64,000 nucleotides of DNA, from the NCBI GenBank assembly GCA_964526645.1, contig CAZGJN010000009.1, positions 1 through 64,000 of the forward strand, given 5' to 3'. Below the pieces are notes generated by a model. The model searched no databases. It was given only the letters and a program-made list of their open reading frames with translations, and had not been told where the DNA came from. Each line of letters begins with the position of its first letter. The stretch's first letter is position 1. Shown in pieces: positions 26,701-34,714 of the stretch. The position numbers and the translations under genes were made by a program. The DNA is from JADJNW01 sp964526645. GTDB lineage: Bacteria > Bacteroidota > Bacteroidia > Chitinophagales > Saprospiraceae.

Positions 26701-27853
26701 GCAAACCAGGTGTTTTAATACAAATGATGGTGTCGTCACCGCTATCGCTAATGGGGGTAAACCGCCTTATCAATATCATTGGAACGACGGATTTACAGCT
26801 ATGGTCGTTGCTGGCTTGGCAGTGGGCAGCTACCAAGTGACGGTACTCGATAGCAAGAGCTGTGAGGTAGTTGCGAGTGTACAAGTGACTTCGCCACCAC
26901 CGATCTCTTTGTCTTTTGCAATAACTTATCCTGAAGTAGTAGAAAACGGCGCTATCAATCTGACGGCATTTGGAGGTGCTCCGCCGTATCAATTTCATTG
27001 GTCGAATGGTGCTACCACAGAGGATATTGACAACTTAGCGCCAGGGCTGTATGTTGTGTCGGTTACAGATTCTAAAAATTGTCAAGTGACAGGAACTGCC
27101 AAAGTAGAAGAACAAGCGCTGGGTACTTGCTTTTCCAGGGGCAGCAGCACGCAATTTGAATGGATAGAAGGCGTACAAATCGGGACGCAATACCACCAAA
27201 GTGGGAATAATGGCGGTTTTGGCGATTTTACTGCCCTTGCGTTCAACTTGCAAGCAGGCAATAGCTATGCTTTTAGCCTAAGTCCTGGTTTTTCCATTAC
27301 TGGCTTTAATGAATATTGGCGTATCTGGATTGATTTAAATCGGGATGGCGATTTTTGGGACACAAATGAAGCTGTTTTTGCCCCTAATGCGGGGAGTACC
27401 AGTCAAGTCAGTGGCACATTTCAATTACCCGCCGACGCGCTGCCCGGCACCACCAGGATGCGCATCAGCATGCGGTACGGCACGCCTCCTTTGCCTTGCA
27501 ATGCTTTTCCTTATGGCGAAGTAGAAGAATACACGGTAATCCTTCACACGGCGAATGGCGCAAATCTGGCGGCAGCTGTAGGTTTAAAAACAAGTGACAA
27601 AACGGATATAGCTATTTTCCCGAATCCTGCCTCCAGCACTGCCACCGTGCACTACCCGGCTGAGGAAGAAACCCCTTTGACCATAGAGGTTTTGGATGTA
27701 TTCGGGAAAGTTTGCACGCAGCTTCAATTTTCAGCTACAGCGGGTTACAATGATATTAATCTGCCTATTGCAGCATTGCCTAACGGGAGCTATTGGGTAC
27801 GAATAAGCAATAACAGGGTGCGGCTCACTAAAAAGTTGATCATATCGAGGTAA
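23711..27853 (+). CDS. Secreted subtilase with SprB repeats, GEVED domain and T9SS tail
   Basis: 1380 residues from ATG 23711, opening a signal peptide (MHNLKIFTLAILGLLAQYLV). The S8 catalytic residues are Asp236 (IADDGS), His260 (NHGDMTVG) and Ser437 (GGTSAAAP), with the oxyanion Asn in SAGNSG. After the protease come strand-rich domains (LTYPRGEE..., an FN3-like segment), three SprB-type repeats (about residues 915-1145, GGxxPYQYxWxxG...TVTD), a GEVED domain (WRIWIDLNRDGDFWD ... GEVEEYTV) and a T9SS tail (IFPNPASSTATV). A large surface or released protease; the repeats suggest adhesion or polymer contact. Confidence 0.92.
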   Translation: MHNLKIFTLAILGLLAQYLVAQKDYGIYLSAGAITIPEIDISTLAESSELSFSKFDDHYYLYLQFDDVLSDVEKNNLQSIGVMLLDYLPNYAYLAKVSTAVNWGAVPARAVVLPKPTHKMSRILLSGNFPAYTRYGDKVKILLLPYPDIPLAVCQNELSNWGYSHTEIEDGSLSLLIDADKIPALATHPALMYLDLPEAPPQAEGWVGNSAQRVNMLHAGVNNGYDGKNVNIAIADDGSVNHDDVRGRVTHYTTLDAGNHGDMTVGLTIGSGNLNPLALGVAPGALLHLYQIDNYPHLANAVQNFTQKGVVITSTSYGEGCGGFYSSDAQYVDNQTYQNKQLLHAFSAGNSGEDPCSALYGSIVGAGGIRFSNITGGRKAGKNVLTIGNVFHNDELLPSSSHGPTEDGRTKPDLCGQGQGNLTTDANNGYRLAGGTSAAAPAVAGTAALLYQAYREQNSGNNPTSDLIKAILLNTAEDIGRPGPDFEYGWGRVHAGRALQTIKNNWFQKNSLSQYTSRTHVIQVPAGVKRLRVMVYWHDPAGAILSGKALVNDLDMSLQTPTGQILRPWVLSSAPRLDSLTKNAYRGVDHLNNVEQITVDNPTQGSYSAVLNGFLVPKGPQDYVLVYYFEQEELTLTYPRGEENFVPGEVEVIRWDAIGKEGTFKLEYTTNGTTWQTIANVQGHLRYFDWTVPQAITTKARLRVSRNGKTSTTPTDFTIAYLPDFNISYLSDNQATICWQKVQAATGYTVYALGNQYMNPIGTTSDTAFVFNTSLWQSNWYSVRATFDNSKVGRRAHAKNYTHRPCEMALRLKINFDLYPGENYWRITDDAGAIWAYGGPYSDYTNGAALNVDICLPKGCYTFTMYDRYNDGMCCQNGNGSYQLLDENGKILAAGSQFGDSQSTRFCPDVPTTSLTVAIATIQHASCFGAQDGIASIQATGGTGQYNYFWSNGHTGATATHLFAGTYTVTVTDGSSQKAIALTINQPAKLTLQTAVQQTRCFNTNDGVVTAIANGGKPPYQYHWNDGFTAMVVAGLAVGSYQVTVLDSKSCEVVASVQVTSPPPISLSFAITYPEVVENGAINLTAFGGAPPYQFHWSNGATTEDIDNLAPGLYVVSVTDSKNCQVTGTAKVEEQALGTCFSRGSSTQFEWIEGVQIGTQYHQSGNNGGFGDFTALAFNLQAGNSYAFSLSPGFSITGFNEYWRIWIDLNRDGDFWDTNEAVFAPNAGSTSQVSGTFQLPADALPGTTRMRISMRYGTPPLPCNAFPYGEVEEYTVILHTANGANLAAAVGLKTSDKTDIAIFPNPASSTATVHYPAEEETPLTIEVLDVFGKVCTQLQFSATAGYNDINLPIAALPNGSYWVRISNNRVRLTKKLIISR

Positions 27854-27861
27854 AAATTTTA

Positions 27862-27891
27862 TTTGGTAAAACTAGCTTCTCGGTAAATTTG
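27862..27891 (+). promoter_or_regulatory. Promoter of the DMT transporter gene
   Basis: TTTG at 27862-27865, an 18-base spacer, then TAAATTTG at 27884-27891. The start site predicted about 7 bases downstream lies beyond an earlier in-frame ATG at 27895 and supports initiation at 27928. Confidence 0.65.
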
Positions 27892-27927
27892 TTTGATGGA
27901 AATTGCAAGTATAGAAACCTTTTGCCG

Positions 27928-28860
27928 ATGAAAGTTTTGTCATTGCCAGTCGCCAACAAAGATCATCTCATTGCCTCGGCCCTAGTATTTCTGGGTGCTA
28001 TCTGTTTTGCTGCCAAAGCTGTGTTGGTCAAGCTGGCCTACCGCTACGGCATTGATACGATTTCCTTGCTGGCACTTCGGATGCTATTTTCGTTGCCTTT
28101 TTTTATTGCGATTGCCATTTTCTCAGGTAAAAAAGCAGCCAAAGAACAAGCAAACACAGCCTCAACCACCCGTGCAGACTGGCTACAAGTGGGGCTTTTA
28201 GGATTGGCAGGGTATTATTTTGCGAGTTTATTCGATTTCCTTGGATTACAATATATTTCAGCAAGCCTGGAGCGGTTGATTTTATTCATCTACCCTACTT
28301 TAGTTGTGTTGATTACCTTTTTAGCATTCCGCAAAAAGATCAGTACCGCTCAGGCTTTTGCTTTGTCATTGACCTACATCGGCATTGTCGTTGCTTTTTT
28401 GGAGCAGTCCTTGCAGGCAACCAACTCAGCTTTTTTCAAAGGCACTTTTTTTGTTTTTCTGAGTGCCTTGGTGTATGCCATTTACTTGATCGGTGCAGGC
28501 AAGGTGATCTCGCGTTTTGGCATCTGGCGATTCACCTGCTGGGCAATGATTTCAGCCAGCACGGCTATTCTTATCCATCATGGCGTTTTGTACCAGTGGC
28601 GCTTATTTCATTTTCCAGCTGAAGTGTATGGTCTGGTTGTTTTGATGGCAGTTTTCGCCACAGTACTACCCTCTTTTTTAGTATCGGAAGGGCTGCGCAC
28701 TATTGGCCCCAACAACACAGCGATCATCAGCTCTGTTTCGCCGATTGCAACGATCATCCTCGCCAAAGGCTTCTTGGCAGAGCAATTCACCTGGCTTCAG
28801 TGGTTGGGCACGCTCTTAGTGATCAGTGGCGTGGCACTGATTAGTATTCAAAAAAAATAA
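27928..28860 (+). CDS. EamA/DMT-family membrane transporter
   Basis: 310 residues with about ten hydrophobic helices and the internal duplication of EamA proteins (LGAICFAAKAVLVKLAYRYG in the first half, ISSVSPIATIILAKGFLAEQ in the second). The start at 27928 is chosen because the promoter lies only 36 bases upstream. It belongs to the drug/metabolite transporter superfamily and probably exports a small metabolite or amino acid; the substrate cannot be inferred. Confidence 0.85.
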   Translation: MKVLSLPVANKDHLIASALVFLGAICFAAKAVLVKLAYRYGIDTISLLALRMLFSLPFFIAIAIFSGKKAAKEQANTASTTRADWLQVGLLGLAGYYFASLFDFLGLQYISASLERLILFIYPTLVVLITFLAFRKKISTAQAFALSLTYIGIVVAFLEQSLQATNSAFFKGTFFVFLSALVYAIYLIGAGKVISRFGIWRFTCWAMISASTAILIHHGVLYQWRLFHFPAEVYGLVVLMAVFATVLPSFLVSEGLRTIGPNNTAIISSVSPIATIILAKGFLAEQFTWLQWLGTLLVISGVALISIQKK

Positions 28861-28864
28861 TATT

Positions 28865-29347
28865 TTATAAAGCCGCTTCCGTAGCTTGGAATTTGAAGAT
28901 GCGTTCTACGGCTTTTTTTCGGTAATTAAAAATTTCTTCTATTCTTTTGTTGACAAACAGTATATCGGCAAGGGTGCCCAATATGCCAAATGGGATTTTG
29001 TAGTGCAAAATATCGGTCATCAACACTCCGCCATTCATTTCCTCAAAATGATGCTGGTGGTGCCAAAAAGTATAAGGACCAAAGCGCTGTTCATCAATGA
29101 AATAGCGACCTTCCTGTACTTGCTTGATCTCGGTTACCCACCTCATTTTGATCCCCCAAAAAGGACTTACTCGATATTGAATGAGCATTCCCTCATACAT
29201 CGGCACATTGGCGATGTCGGAAAGTATCTCAAAAGACATATCTTCCGGTGTAATATGGTTGAGGTTTTCAGGGCGGGAGAAGTATTGCCAGACCTCCTCT
29301 AGCGGAGAAGGGATATACTGTTTCCAAATTTTTTGCTTGAGCTGCAT
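28865..29347 (-). CDS. SRPBCC-family protein
   Basis: 160 residues from ATG 29347 (MQLKQKIWKQYIPSPLEEVW). The frame continues upstream for 81 codons of hydrophobic, unlikely sequence, so the internal start is preferred. The PLEEVWQYFSRPENLNHITP opening, the W-T-E-I strand and the C-terminal helix are those of START/Bet v 1-like SRPBCC proteins, the cell-division-inhibitor-like subgroup common in Bacteroidota. It probably binds a hydrophobic ligand. It converges with the DMT transporter gene. Confidence 0.82.
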   Translation of the reverse strand: MQLKQKIWKQYIPSPLEEVWQYFSRPENLNHITPEDMSFEILSDIANVPMYEGMLIQYRVSPFWGIKMRWVTEIKQVQEGRYFIDEQRFGPYTFWHHQHHFEEMNGGVLMTDILHYKIPFGILGTLADILFVNKRIEEIFNYRKKAVERIFKFQATEAAL

Positions 29348-29812
29348 ATTTTTTTTCTTTCCTAACTCAAAAAATTGTGGTTTGTTCAATAATAAGCGGC
29401 TCATTTTCAATGTTTTTAAAAGCCTAAAAGTCAAAAGATTTCTTATTATAAAAAAAAATATTTGAAAAATACCCAATTCTTGGTATGCGCGACTTTCTTT
29501 GAAAGAATATCTTTGTCTTGCGTATTTATGAAGAATATATAGAAATATAGAAGGACAAATTTTAGAGTCCCTTAAACCGCATAATCCCATGACGAAGAAT
29601 CTTTACACGCCATCTTGCGTTTGCTCTGCGTTAGAGCCTACTTTCTTGCCTTTCTCATTTATTGATCCACAACTTATTATCCAGGTAGAGTGATTTTTTC
29701 CAAGGTAATCAGTGTACCTCAGGAGCGTTTTTTACTTGGAAGGATTTGTTGACTCAACGAATGTAAAAGGAGAAAATAGCCAAAAAGTAGCTGTCTCTAA
29801 TCATAGCATCCC

Positions 29813-30973
29813 ATGAACGATTTAACAAATAGGAAAAACTATTTCTCAACATATTACTCTATCTTCAGTAGCTATTTGGTTGTAGTGTGCCTGGCGCTGG
29901 TTTCTATTAGCAAAATGCACGCGCAGCCCAATTCCTGTAAACCAACTCTCGTAACACAACACCAACGCATTAGCTGTTTTGAAAAAGCTACGCTAAGTCA
30001 TGTCGCTGCTCCCCCCTCTGTCAGTGCACCTTGCAGCAGTGTAAGCAGTCTTTCCTTTGAGGATACATACTATGAACTAAGCCCTGATGCACGAGGATTT
30101 TCAGGTTATTTTGAAGCATCCCGTTGGCAGAAGAATAATGGTGACGGTGGGGTAGATGTCACCGGAGCTCCCAATAGCATATCGGTTGAAGGGGCTGATA
30201 TTGCTCAGGTCGCTGTTGTACCTGGCTATACGGTTATCCTTGAGGTGATCGTTCCAGCTGAGGGCTATGCAATTTTCGACTGGAAAAACATTGGGGGCTC
30301 CAATCTTTTAATGAAAGTAAACGAGAAAGCCCATTTGCTCGGACAAAAGGGCACGTATCGCAGCTCCTTGCTACATACCGGCGACAAGCTCACCTTCCAG
30401 TTTGATAACGCCACATCGCAGGAAGCTGCCGTAAAAATCAGCCGATTCAGATTTCTAACCAACGCTATTGCCGTAGTAGAGCGCGTATGGACGGCATCAG
30501 ACAATATGGGCAATACCAATAGCGCTACGCAATTGATTACCATCGAAAGACCCTCCGTTTCCAATATTATTTTCCCGGAAAATATAGATGAAAATTTGAA
30601 CCCTGTATTCCCCACGGGAGACCCCAAAGAACCTTTTTTAAGCGGTTTCCCGATGATGGACATAGATGGTAATCCCGAAACCTTGCACGATCAATATCCA
30701 CTAAGTGAGCAGGATTGCTTCTTTAAAGTGAGTTGGGAGGATCGCTCCTTGCAGGAAAATGGCGTGCCTGTTCTTGTTCGCCACTGGACGGTGACAGACC
30801 TTTTCAGCGGCAATATCATTGAACACACCCAAATAATTGGATCAGCGGGGGATACACCACCGGTGCCCAATGTACCAGAAGCGAACGCAGGCAAAGAAAC
30901 AGCAACTTTGCAAAAAGCAGTATCCAATGCTGATTTAGCAATTATCGGTCATCAAAACGATATTTATGACTAA
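29813..30973 (+). CDS. Secreted protein of unknown function
   Basis: 386 residues. An N-terminal hydrophobic segment (SYLVVVCLALVSISKMHAQ) acts as a signal peptide. The rest is strand-rich, with a beta-sandwich-like block around residues 75-215 and an HYR-like end (VERVWTASDNMGNTNSATQLITI). There is no T9SS sorting domain. A similar style is seen in large Bacteroidota adhesins, where such domains occur in rows; here only one or two are left, so it may be a short or truncated member. It is followed by a terminator. Confidence 0.6.
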   Translation: MNDLTNRKNYFSTYYSIFSSYLVVVCLALVSISKMHAQPNSCKPTLVTQHQRISCFEKATLSHVAAPPSVSAPCSSVSSLSFEDTYYELSPDARGFSGYFEASRWQKNNGDGGVDVTGAPNSISVEGADIAQVAVVPGYTVILEVIVPAEGYAIFDWKNIGGSNLLMKVNEKAHLLGQKGTYRSSLLHTGDKLTFQFDNATSQEAAVKISRFRFLTNAIAVVERVWTASDNMGNTNSATQLITIERPSVSNIIFPENIDENLNPVFPTGDPKEPFLSGFPMMDIDGNPETLHDQYPLSEQDCFFKVSWEDRSLQENGVPVLVRHWTVTDLFSGNIIEHTQIIGSAGDTPPVPNVPEANAGKETATLQKAVSNADLAIIGHQNDIYD

Positions 30974-31026
30974 GGTCAAAGAAACATAAGATTAGGTTTG
31001 TAAAGGGTTTCTCATACAGAAGTGAG

Positions 31027-31055
31027 GCAGGAGGCCAAGTATCTCCTGCTTTTTT
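31027..31055 (+). terminator. Intrinsic terminator behind the secreted unknown
   Basis: GCAGGAG (31027-31033) pairs with CTCCTGC (31043-31049) over a 9-base loop, followed by six T. Confidence 0.85.
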
Positions 31056-31063
31056 ATTTCAAG

Positions 31064-31094
31064 GATATGGCGTATTTCAAAAATATGCTATATC
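31064..31094. repeat. Short near-perfect palindrome (REP-like), copy 2
   Basis: GATATGGCGTATTT pairs with AAATATGCTATATC over 14 bp with two G-U positions and a 3-base loop. It shares the core ATATGGCGYATTT with 4203-4233 and ends on the stop codon of the glycosyltransferase gene. Confidence 0.7.
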
Positions 31095-32221
31095 TATCGT
31101 ACCAATAGATTTTCGTACAATGCCATCAATTGCTCGGTGAGTGGCTCTCCTTTAAACTGTTGGGCGTAGGCAAACCCTTTTTCCTCCATATTTTCGCGAA
31201 AAGCAGTGTCACTCAGAATTTTTTGAATGCCTTCCGCAATTTGCTCCGGCTGCGTCGGGTCAATCAAATAAGAATCCGGTCCACCAGCTTCGGGTAGCGA
31301 AGAAATATTGGAAGTAATCACCGGCGTTTTGCTAAAAAGCGCCTCCAAAACAGGTATACCAAATCCTTCATACACAGAGGGATAGACGAAAACCCTGGCT
31401 TGCTGATACAAAGCAGGCATATCGTCATAATCCGCTTTTATAAATAGGACTTGCTTTTGCAAACCCTTTCGGGCAATGTATTCCTGCACCTTATTTTTGT
31501 AAGCTTTACCATCACCAATAACGACCAAAGGCAATTTCAAGTCATTTGGCAGTAATTCTAAGGCTTGTACGATACCCAATAAATTTTTCCGCTCAATGAC
31601 CGACCCAACGTAAAAAAAATAATCCGCCGGCAATTGATACTTTTTCAAAGCCGCTTCGATGGCTTTCGGTGACTTTTCTTGCATAAAGCGTTCGTGGCAG
31701 GATTGATAAATCACTTCGATTTTCTCAGCCGAAATATTATAAAATTCTATGATGTCTTTTTTCGTGCTTTCGCTGATGGCAATAATTTTATTGGCGTTTT
31801 CGCAAGCGTAGCGAAATTTGAAATCGTACAAGTGCCGATCTAACCAAGGAAAATGATGAGGATAGTGTTTGAACACCAAATCATGAATCGTGACGACACT
31901 TCTGATCTTCGTTTTTTGAATACCCATTGGAATTTCATGGCTCAAGCCATGAAACAACTGGATTTTATGTTTCCGAAGCCTACGTTTTACACCCCAGGTT
32001 CGCCAGTAGCCTTTGGGCTGCCCTTGCGGCTGGTGCACACTGTAAAGCGGGCTATTCAGAAAAAATTGTGTTTCTTCATTTTTTGTCACCTTCGGTGTGT
32101 ACAAAAAATAAGCATGATCAGGGTAGAACTCTGCCAGATTGCGCAACAAGGTGCGGCTGTAATTGCCTAAGCCAGTGAAGTTATTGAAGAGGCGTTTTGC
32201 GTCAAATCCAATTCGGTACAT
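31094..32221 (-). CDS. Glycosyltransferase family 4 (GT-B)
   Basis: 375 residues from ATG 32221 (MYRIGFDAKRLFNNFTGLGN); a 20-codon upstream extension is possible but unlikely. GT-B fold: N-terminal acceptor half with LFHGLSHEIP and VVTIHDLVF, then the donor half with YVGSVIERKNL, VVIGDGKAYK and the nucleotide-sugar motif VYPSVYEGFGIPVLEAL. The enzyme should add a hexose to an envelope glycan from a nucleotide-sugar donor. No other polysaccharide genes are adjacent. Confidence 0.9.
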   Translation of the reverse strand: MYRIGFDAKRLFNNFTGLGNYSRTLLRNLAEFYPDHAYFLYTPKVTKNEETQFFLNSPLYSVHQPQGQPKGYWRTWGVKRRLRKHKIQLFHGLSHEIPMGIQKTKIRSVVTIHDLVFKHYPHHFPWLDRHLYDFKFRYACENANKIIAISESTKKDIIEFYNISAEKIEVIYQSCHERFMQEKSPKAIEAALKKYQLPADYFFYVGSVIERKNLLGIVQALELLPNDLKLPLVVIGDGKAYKNKVQEYIARKGLQKQVLFIKADYDDMPALYQQARVFVYPSVYEGFGIPVLEALFSKTPVITSNISSLPEAGGPDSYLIDPTQPEQIAEGIQKILSDTAFRENMEEKGFAYAQQFKGEPLTEQLMALYENLLVR

Positions 32222-32330
32222 GAGGTGTCCCGACCATGAGCCGGTCCGTTTTTCCACAAAATAAAAAACTCTCTTGAACATTGAAGTTCAAAGGAGTTTT
32301 TCTTTTTCGATCTGATGTCTTTTCGAACTT

Positions 32331-32657
32331 TTATACCGCAAAACTCTCTCCACAACCACAAGTACGTGCAGCATTCGGGTTATTGAAATAAAAACCTTTA
32401 CCGTTCAAACCGCCAGAGAATTCCAGCGTCGTGTTGCAGAGATACAGGAAACTTTTCAAATCGGTGACAACTTTCACGCCATTATCCTCAAAAATCTGGT
32501 CGTTTGGCTTCTCCTGATTATCAAAATCCATTCGATACGACAAGCCCGAACAGCCACCGCTGGTCACGCTCACGCGCACGAAAAAGTCTTCGCCGATTTT
32601 TTCGCTTTGTTTGATTTCCTGAATCTTATTTTTTGCACTTTCCGCTACGAATAACAT
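32331..32657 (-). CDS. iscA: A-type Fe-S carrier protein (IscA/HesB)
   Basis: 108 residues. The three conserved cysteines are Cys36 (SGGCSGLSY), Cys100 and Cys102 (TCGCGESF). It carries iron or assembled Fe-S clusters to target proteins. It is the last gene of the iscS-iscU-iscA run on the minus strand, 103 bases behind iscU across a quasi-palindromic spacer. Confidence 0.93.
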   Translation of the reverse strand: MLFVAESAKNKIQEIKQSEKIGEDFFVRVSVTSGGCSGLSYRMDFDNQEKPNDQIFEDNGVKVVTDLKSFLYLCNTTLEFSGGLNGKGFYFNNPNAARTCGCGESFAV

Positions 32658-32661
32658 TTCT

Positions 32662-32754
32662 CTCAGACTTTAGAAGTTAGATATTAGACATTAGATCTGC
32701 ATATAATTTGGATTTGATTCGTATCTGAAATCTATCGTCTAAGGTCTATTATCT
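32662..32754. repeat. Quasi-palindromic spacer C
   Basis: AGACTTTAGAAGTTAGATAT (from about 32665) and its following words TTAGACATTAGAT face ATCTGAAATCTATCGTCTAA (from 32723) as an imperfect complement. It fills the iscA-iscU spacer. The words resemble those of spacer B (7451-7533). Confidence 0.7.
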
Positions 32755-32760
32755 CAAAAA

Positions 32761-33177
32761 TTAAGCTTTTGCCTCGGCTTCTGCCTCTACTAAAATCCCA
32801 TTTTTGATCTGATAATCCTTGATGGCGCTTTTGATGGCATCTTCTGCCAAGACCGAGCAGTGAATTTTCACCGGCGGCAAAGCCAGTTCTTCCACAATCG
32901 CCATATTGTCAATGGTCAACGCTTCATCCACTGATTTACCTTTGAGCCATTCAGTAGCCAAGGATGACGACGCAATTGCCGAACCGCAACCAAAGGTTTT
33001 GAACTTAGCATCCACAATCGTCTGAGTTTCAGGATCTACTTCTATTTGGAGGCGCATGACATCGCCACATTCGGGAGCGCCTACCAAACCAGTGCCAACG
33101 TTGTTTTTACTTTTATCCAAAGTACCTACGTTGCGTGGATTCTTGAAATGATCGAGTAATTTATCGGAATAAGCCAT
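32761..33177 (-). CDS. iscU: Fe-S cluster assembly scaffold IscU
   Basis: 138 residues. The three scaffold cysteines are Cys37 (GAPECGDVM), Cys64 (FGCGSA) and Cys107 (VKIHCSVL), with Asp39 beside the first. It starts MAYSDKLLDHFKNPRNVG as usual for the family and has a short EAEAEAKA tail. It receives sulfur from IscS, encoded just upstream. Confidence 0.95.
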   Translation of the reverse strand: MAYSDKLLDHFKNPRNVGTLDKSKNNVGTGLVGAPECGDVMRLQIEVDPETQTIVDAKFKTFGCGSAIASSSLATEWLKGKSVDEALTIDNMAIVEELALPPVKIHCSVLAEDAIKSAIKDYQIKNGILVEAEAEAKA

Positions 33178-33189
33178 GATATATTAGTT

Positions 33190-33233
33190 TTTAATGTTGA
33201 ATGTTCAATTTTAAATGGTCAATGCTCAATGCT
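33190..33233. repeat. Quasi-palindromic spacer D
   Basis: TTAATGTTGAATGTTCAATT and GGTCAATGCTCAATGCTC are word repeats that are weakly complementary to each other. The right part runs into the last codons and the stop of iscS (Glu-His-stop), so the repeat contributes to coding sequence. Confidence 0.55.
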
Positions 33234-34446
33234 CCGACCAGGTCACGGTGCTTAAATCAATACCCTCTTTGTACATTTCCCAAATTGGGCTAAGATCACG
33301 CATGTGGTTTACACCTTTCGTTACTGCTTGAATAGCATAATCTACATCCTCTTCTGTCGTAAAACGCCCCAAGCTAAAACGAATCGAAGAGTGCGCCAAA
33401 TCATCGCCCAAACCAAGCGCTACCAGCACATACGAAGGCTCCAAAGAAGCCGAGGTACATGCCGAACCAGAAGATACTGCAATATTCTGGTTGAATGTCA
33501 TCATCAAGCCTTCTCCTTCTACATGCTTGAACGAAAGGTTTGTTACATGAGGCATTCTACTGTGCTTTGCGCCATTCAGATATACTTCTTCCAACTTTAA
33601 AAGTTCGGTTTCTAATTTATCGCGGAGTTTGCTCAGGCGCTCCATTTCTTGCGGCATTTCTTTCTTAGCAATTTCGGCAGCTTTACCAAAACCCACAATA
33701 CCAGGCACATTCAGTGTACCCGAACGCATCCCGCGCTCGTGTCCGCCGCCGTCCATCTGAGCAGTGAGTTTTACTCTTGGATTTTTGCGACTTACATACA
33801 AAGCGCCCACGCCTTTCGGTCCATACATTTTATGACTGGTAAATGCCATAATGTGCACGCCTACTTCTTTCGGATGCACTGGAATTTTACCAACGGCTTG
33901 CGTCGCGTCGCTCATAAACAAAACGCCATGCTTGGCGCAAATATCGCCGATGGCTTTCATATCCTGGATCGTACCGGTCTCGTTGTTTGCCCACATCACC
34001 GACACCAGAATCGTACTTGGTTTGATAGCTGCCTCGAGTTCTGCCAAATCAATGAGGCCCTGGCTATCTACATCCAGATAAGTCACTTCCGCACCCAGTT
34101 TTTCCAGGTGGTCACAAGTATCGAGAATTGCTTTATGTTCGGTTTTCACCGTTATGATATGATTCCCCTTGCGGCGGTACATTTCAAAGACACCCTTCAA
34201 ACCCAAATTATCCGACTCGGTCGCACCGGAAGTAAAGATAATTTCCTTTGAATCTACTTCTATCAAATTGGCGATCTGCTCGCGGGCATAGTCCACTGCT
34301 TCTTCGGCTACCCAGCCGTACGGGTGGTTGCGGCTCGCGGCATTGCCGGGGTTTTCATAGAAAAAAGGCAACATCGCTTCCACCACGCGCGGATCGGTTG
34401 GGGTGGTTGCATTATTATCCAGGTATATCATTCGCTTTCTATCCAT
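33226..34446 (-). CDS. iscS: Cysteine desulfurase IscS
   Basis: 406 residues. Lys206 in TSHKMYGPKG binds PLP and Cys330 in SSGSACTSASLEPS is the persulfide cysteine. It removes sulfur from L-cysteine for Fe-S assembly on IscU. The MIYLDNNATTP start at codon 6 is an alternative to the ATG chosen. It is first in the isc operon and divergent from the mutase-like gene. Confidence 0.95.
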   Translation of the reverse strand: MDRKRMIYLDNNATTPTDPRVVEAMLPFFYENPGNAASRNHPYGWVAEEAVDYAREQIANLIEVDSKEIIFTSGATESDNLGLKGVFEMYRRKGNHIITVKTEHKAILDTCDHLEKLGAEVTYLDVDSQGLIDLAELEAAIKPSTILVSVMWANNETGTIQDMKAIGDICAKHGVLFMSDATQAVGKIPVHPKEVGVHIMAFTSHKMYGPKGVGALYVSRKNPRVKLTAQMDGGGHERGMRSGTLNVPGIVGFGKAAEIAKKEMPQEMERLSKLRDKLETELLKLEEVYLNGAKHSRMPHVTNLSFKHVEGEGLMMTFNQNIAVSSGSACTSASLEPSYVLVALGLGDDLAHSSIRFSLGRFTTEEDVDYAIQAVTKGVNHMRDLSPIWEMYKEGIDLSTVTWSEH

Positions 34447-34497
34447 TGTGCTGCAGTGTTTTTATTTAGATTGAATCTAATTCTGAAATTCGGTTTA

Positions 34498-34505
34498 CAA
34501 AAATA
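34498..34505 (-). promoter_or_regulatory. Possible -7 box of iscS
   Basis: Read on the minus strand the sequence is TATTTTTG, a match to TAnnTTTG, about 50 bases upstream of the iscS ATG. No matching -33 element is obvious. Confidence 0.4.
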
Positions 34506-34714
34506 ACCATTTTCATTTTAAAAAGTTCGTCTTAAATGGAGTTAAATTATAATTTTTACGCCTAACGCAATAAAACTTAGGTACGACAAGCTCCCTGTTT
34601 GTTGGGGATGATAATCACTATTTTTAGGTATATCGCATTTAAGGGAGCGCTTCACAAGAATTTAACAGCAGGATAGCACACAATTTCCTATTTTTCACCA
34701 TAAATTTTGTTGAC

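Noticed and set aside
28865..29590. 241-residue version of the SRPBCC protein
   Set aside because: The first 81 residues come from AT-rich intergenic DNA; the family begins at MQLKQKIWK.
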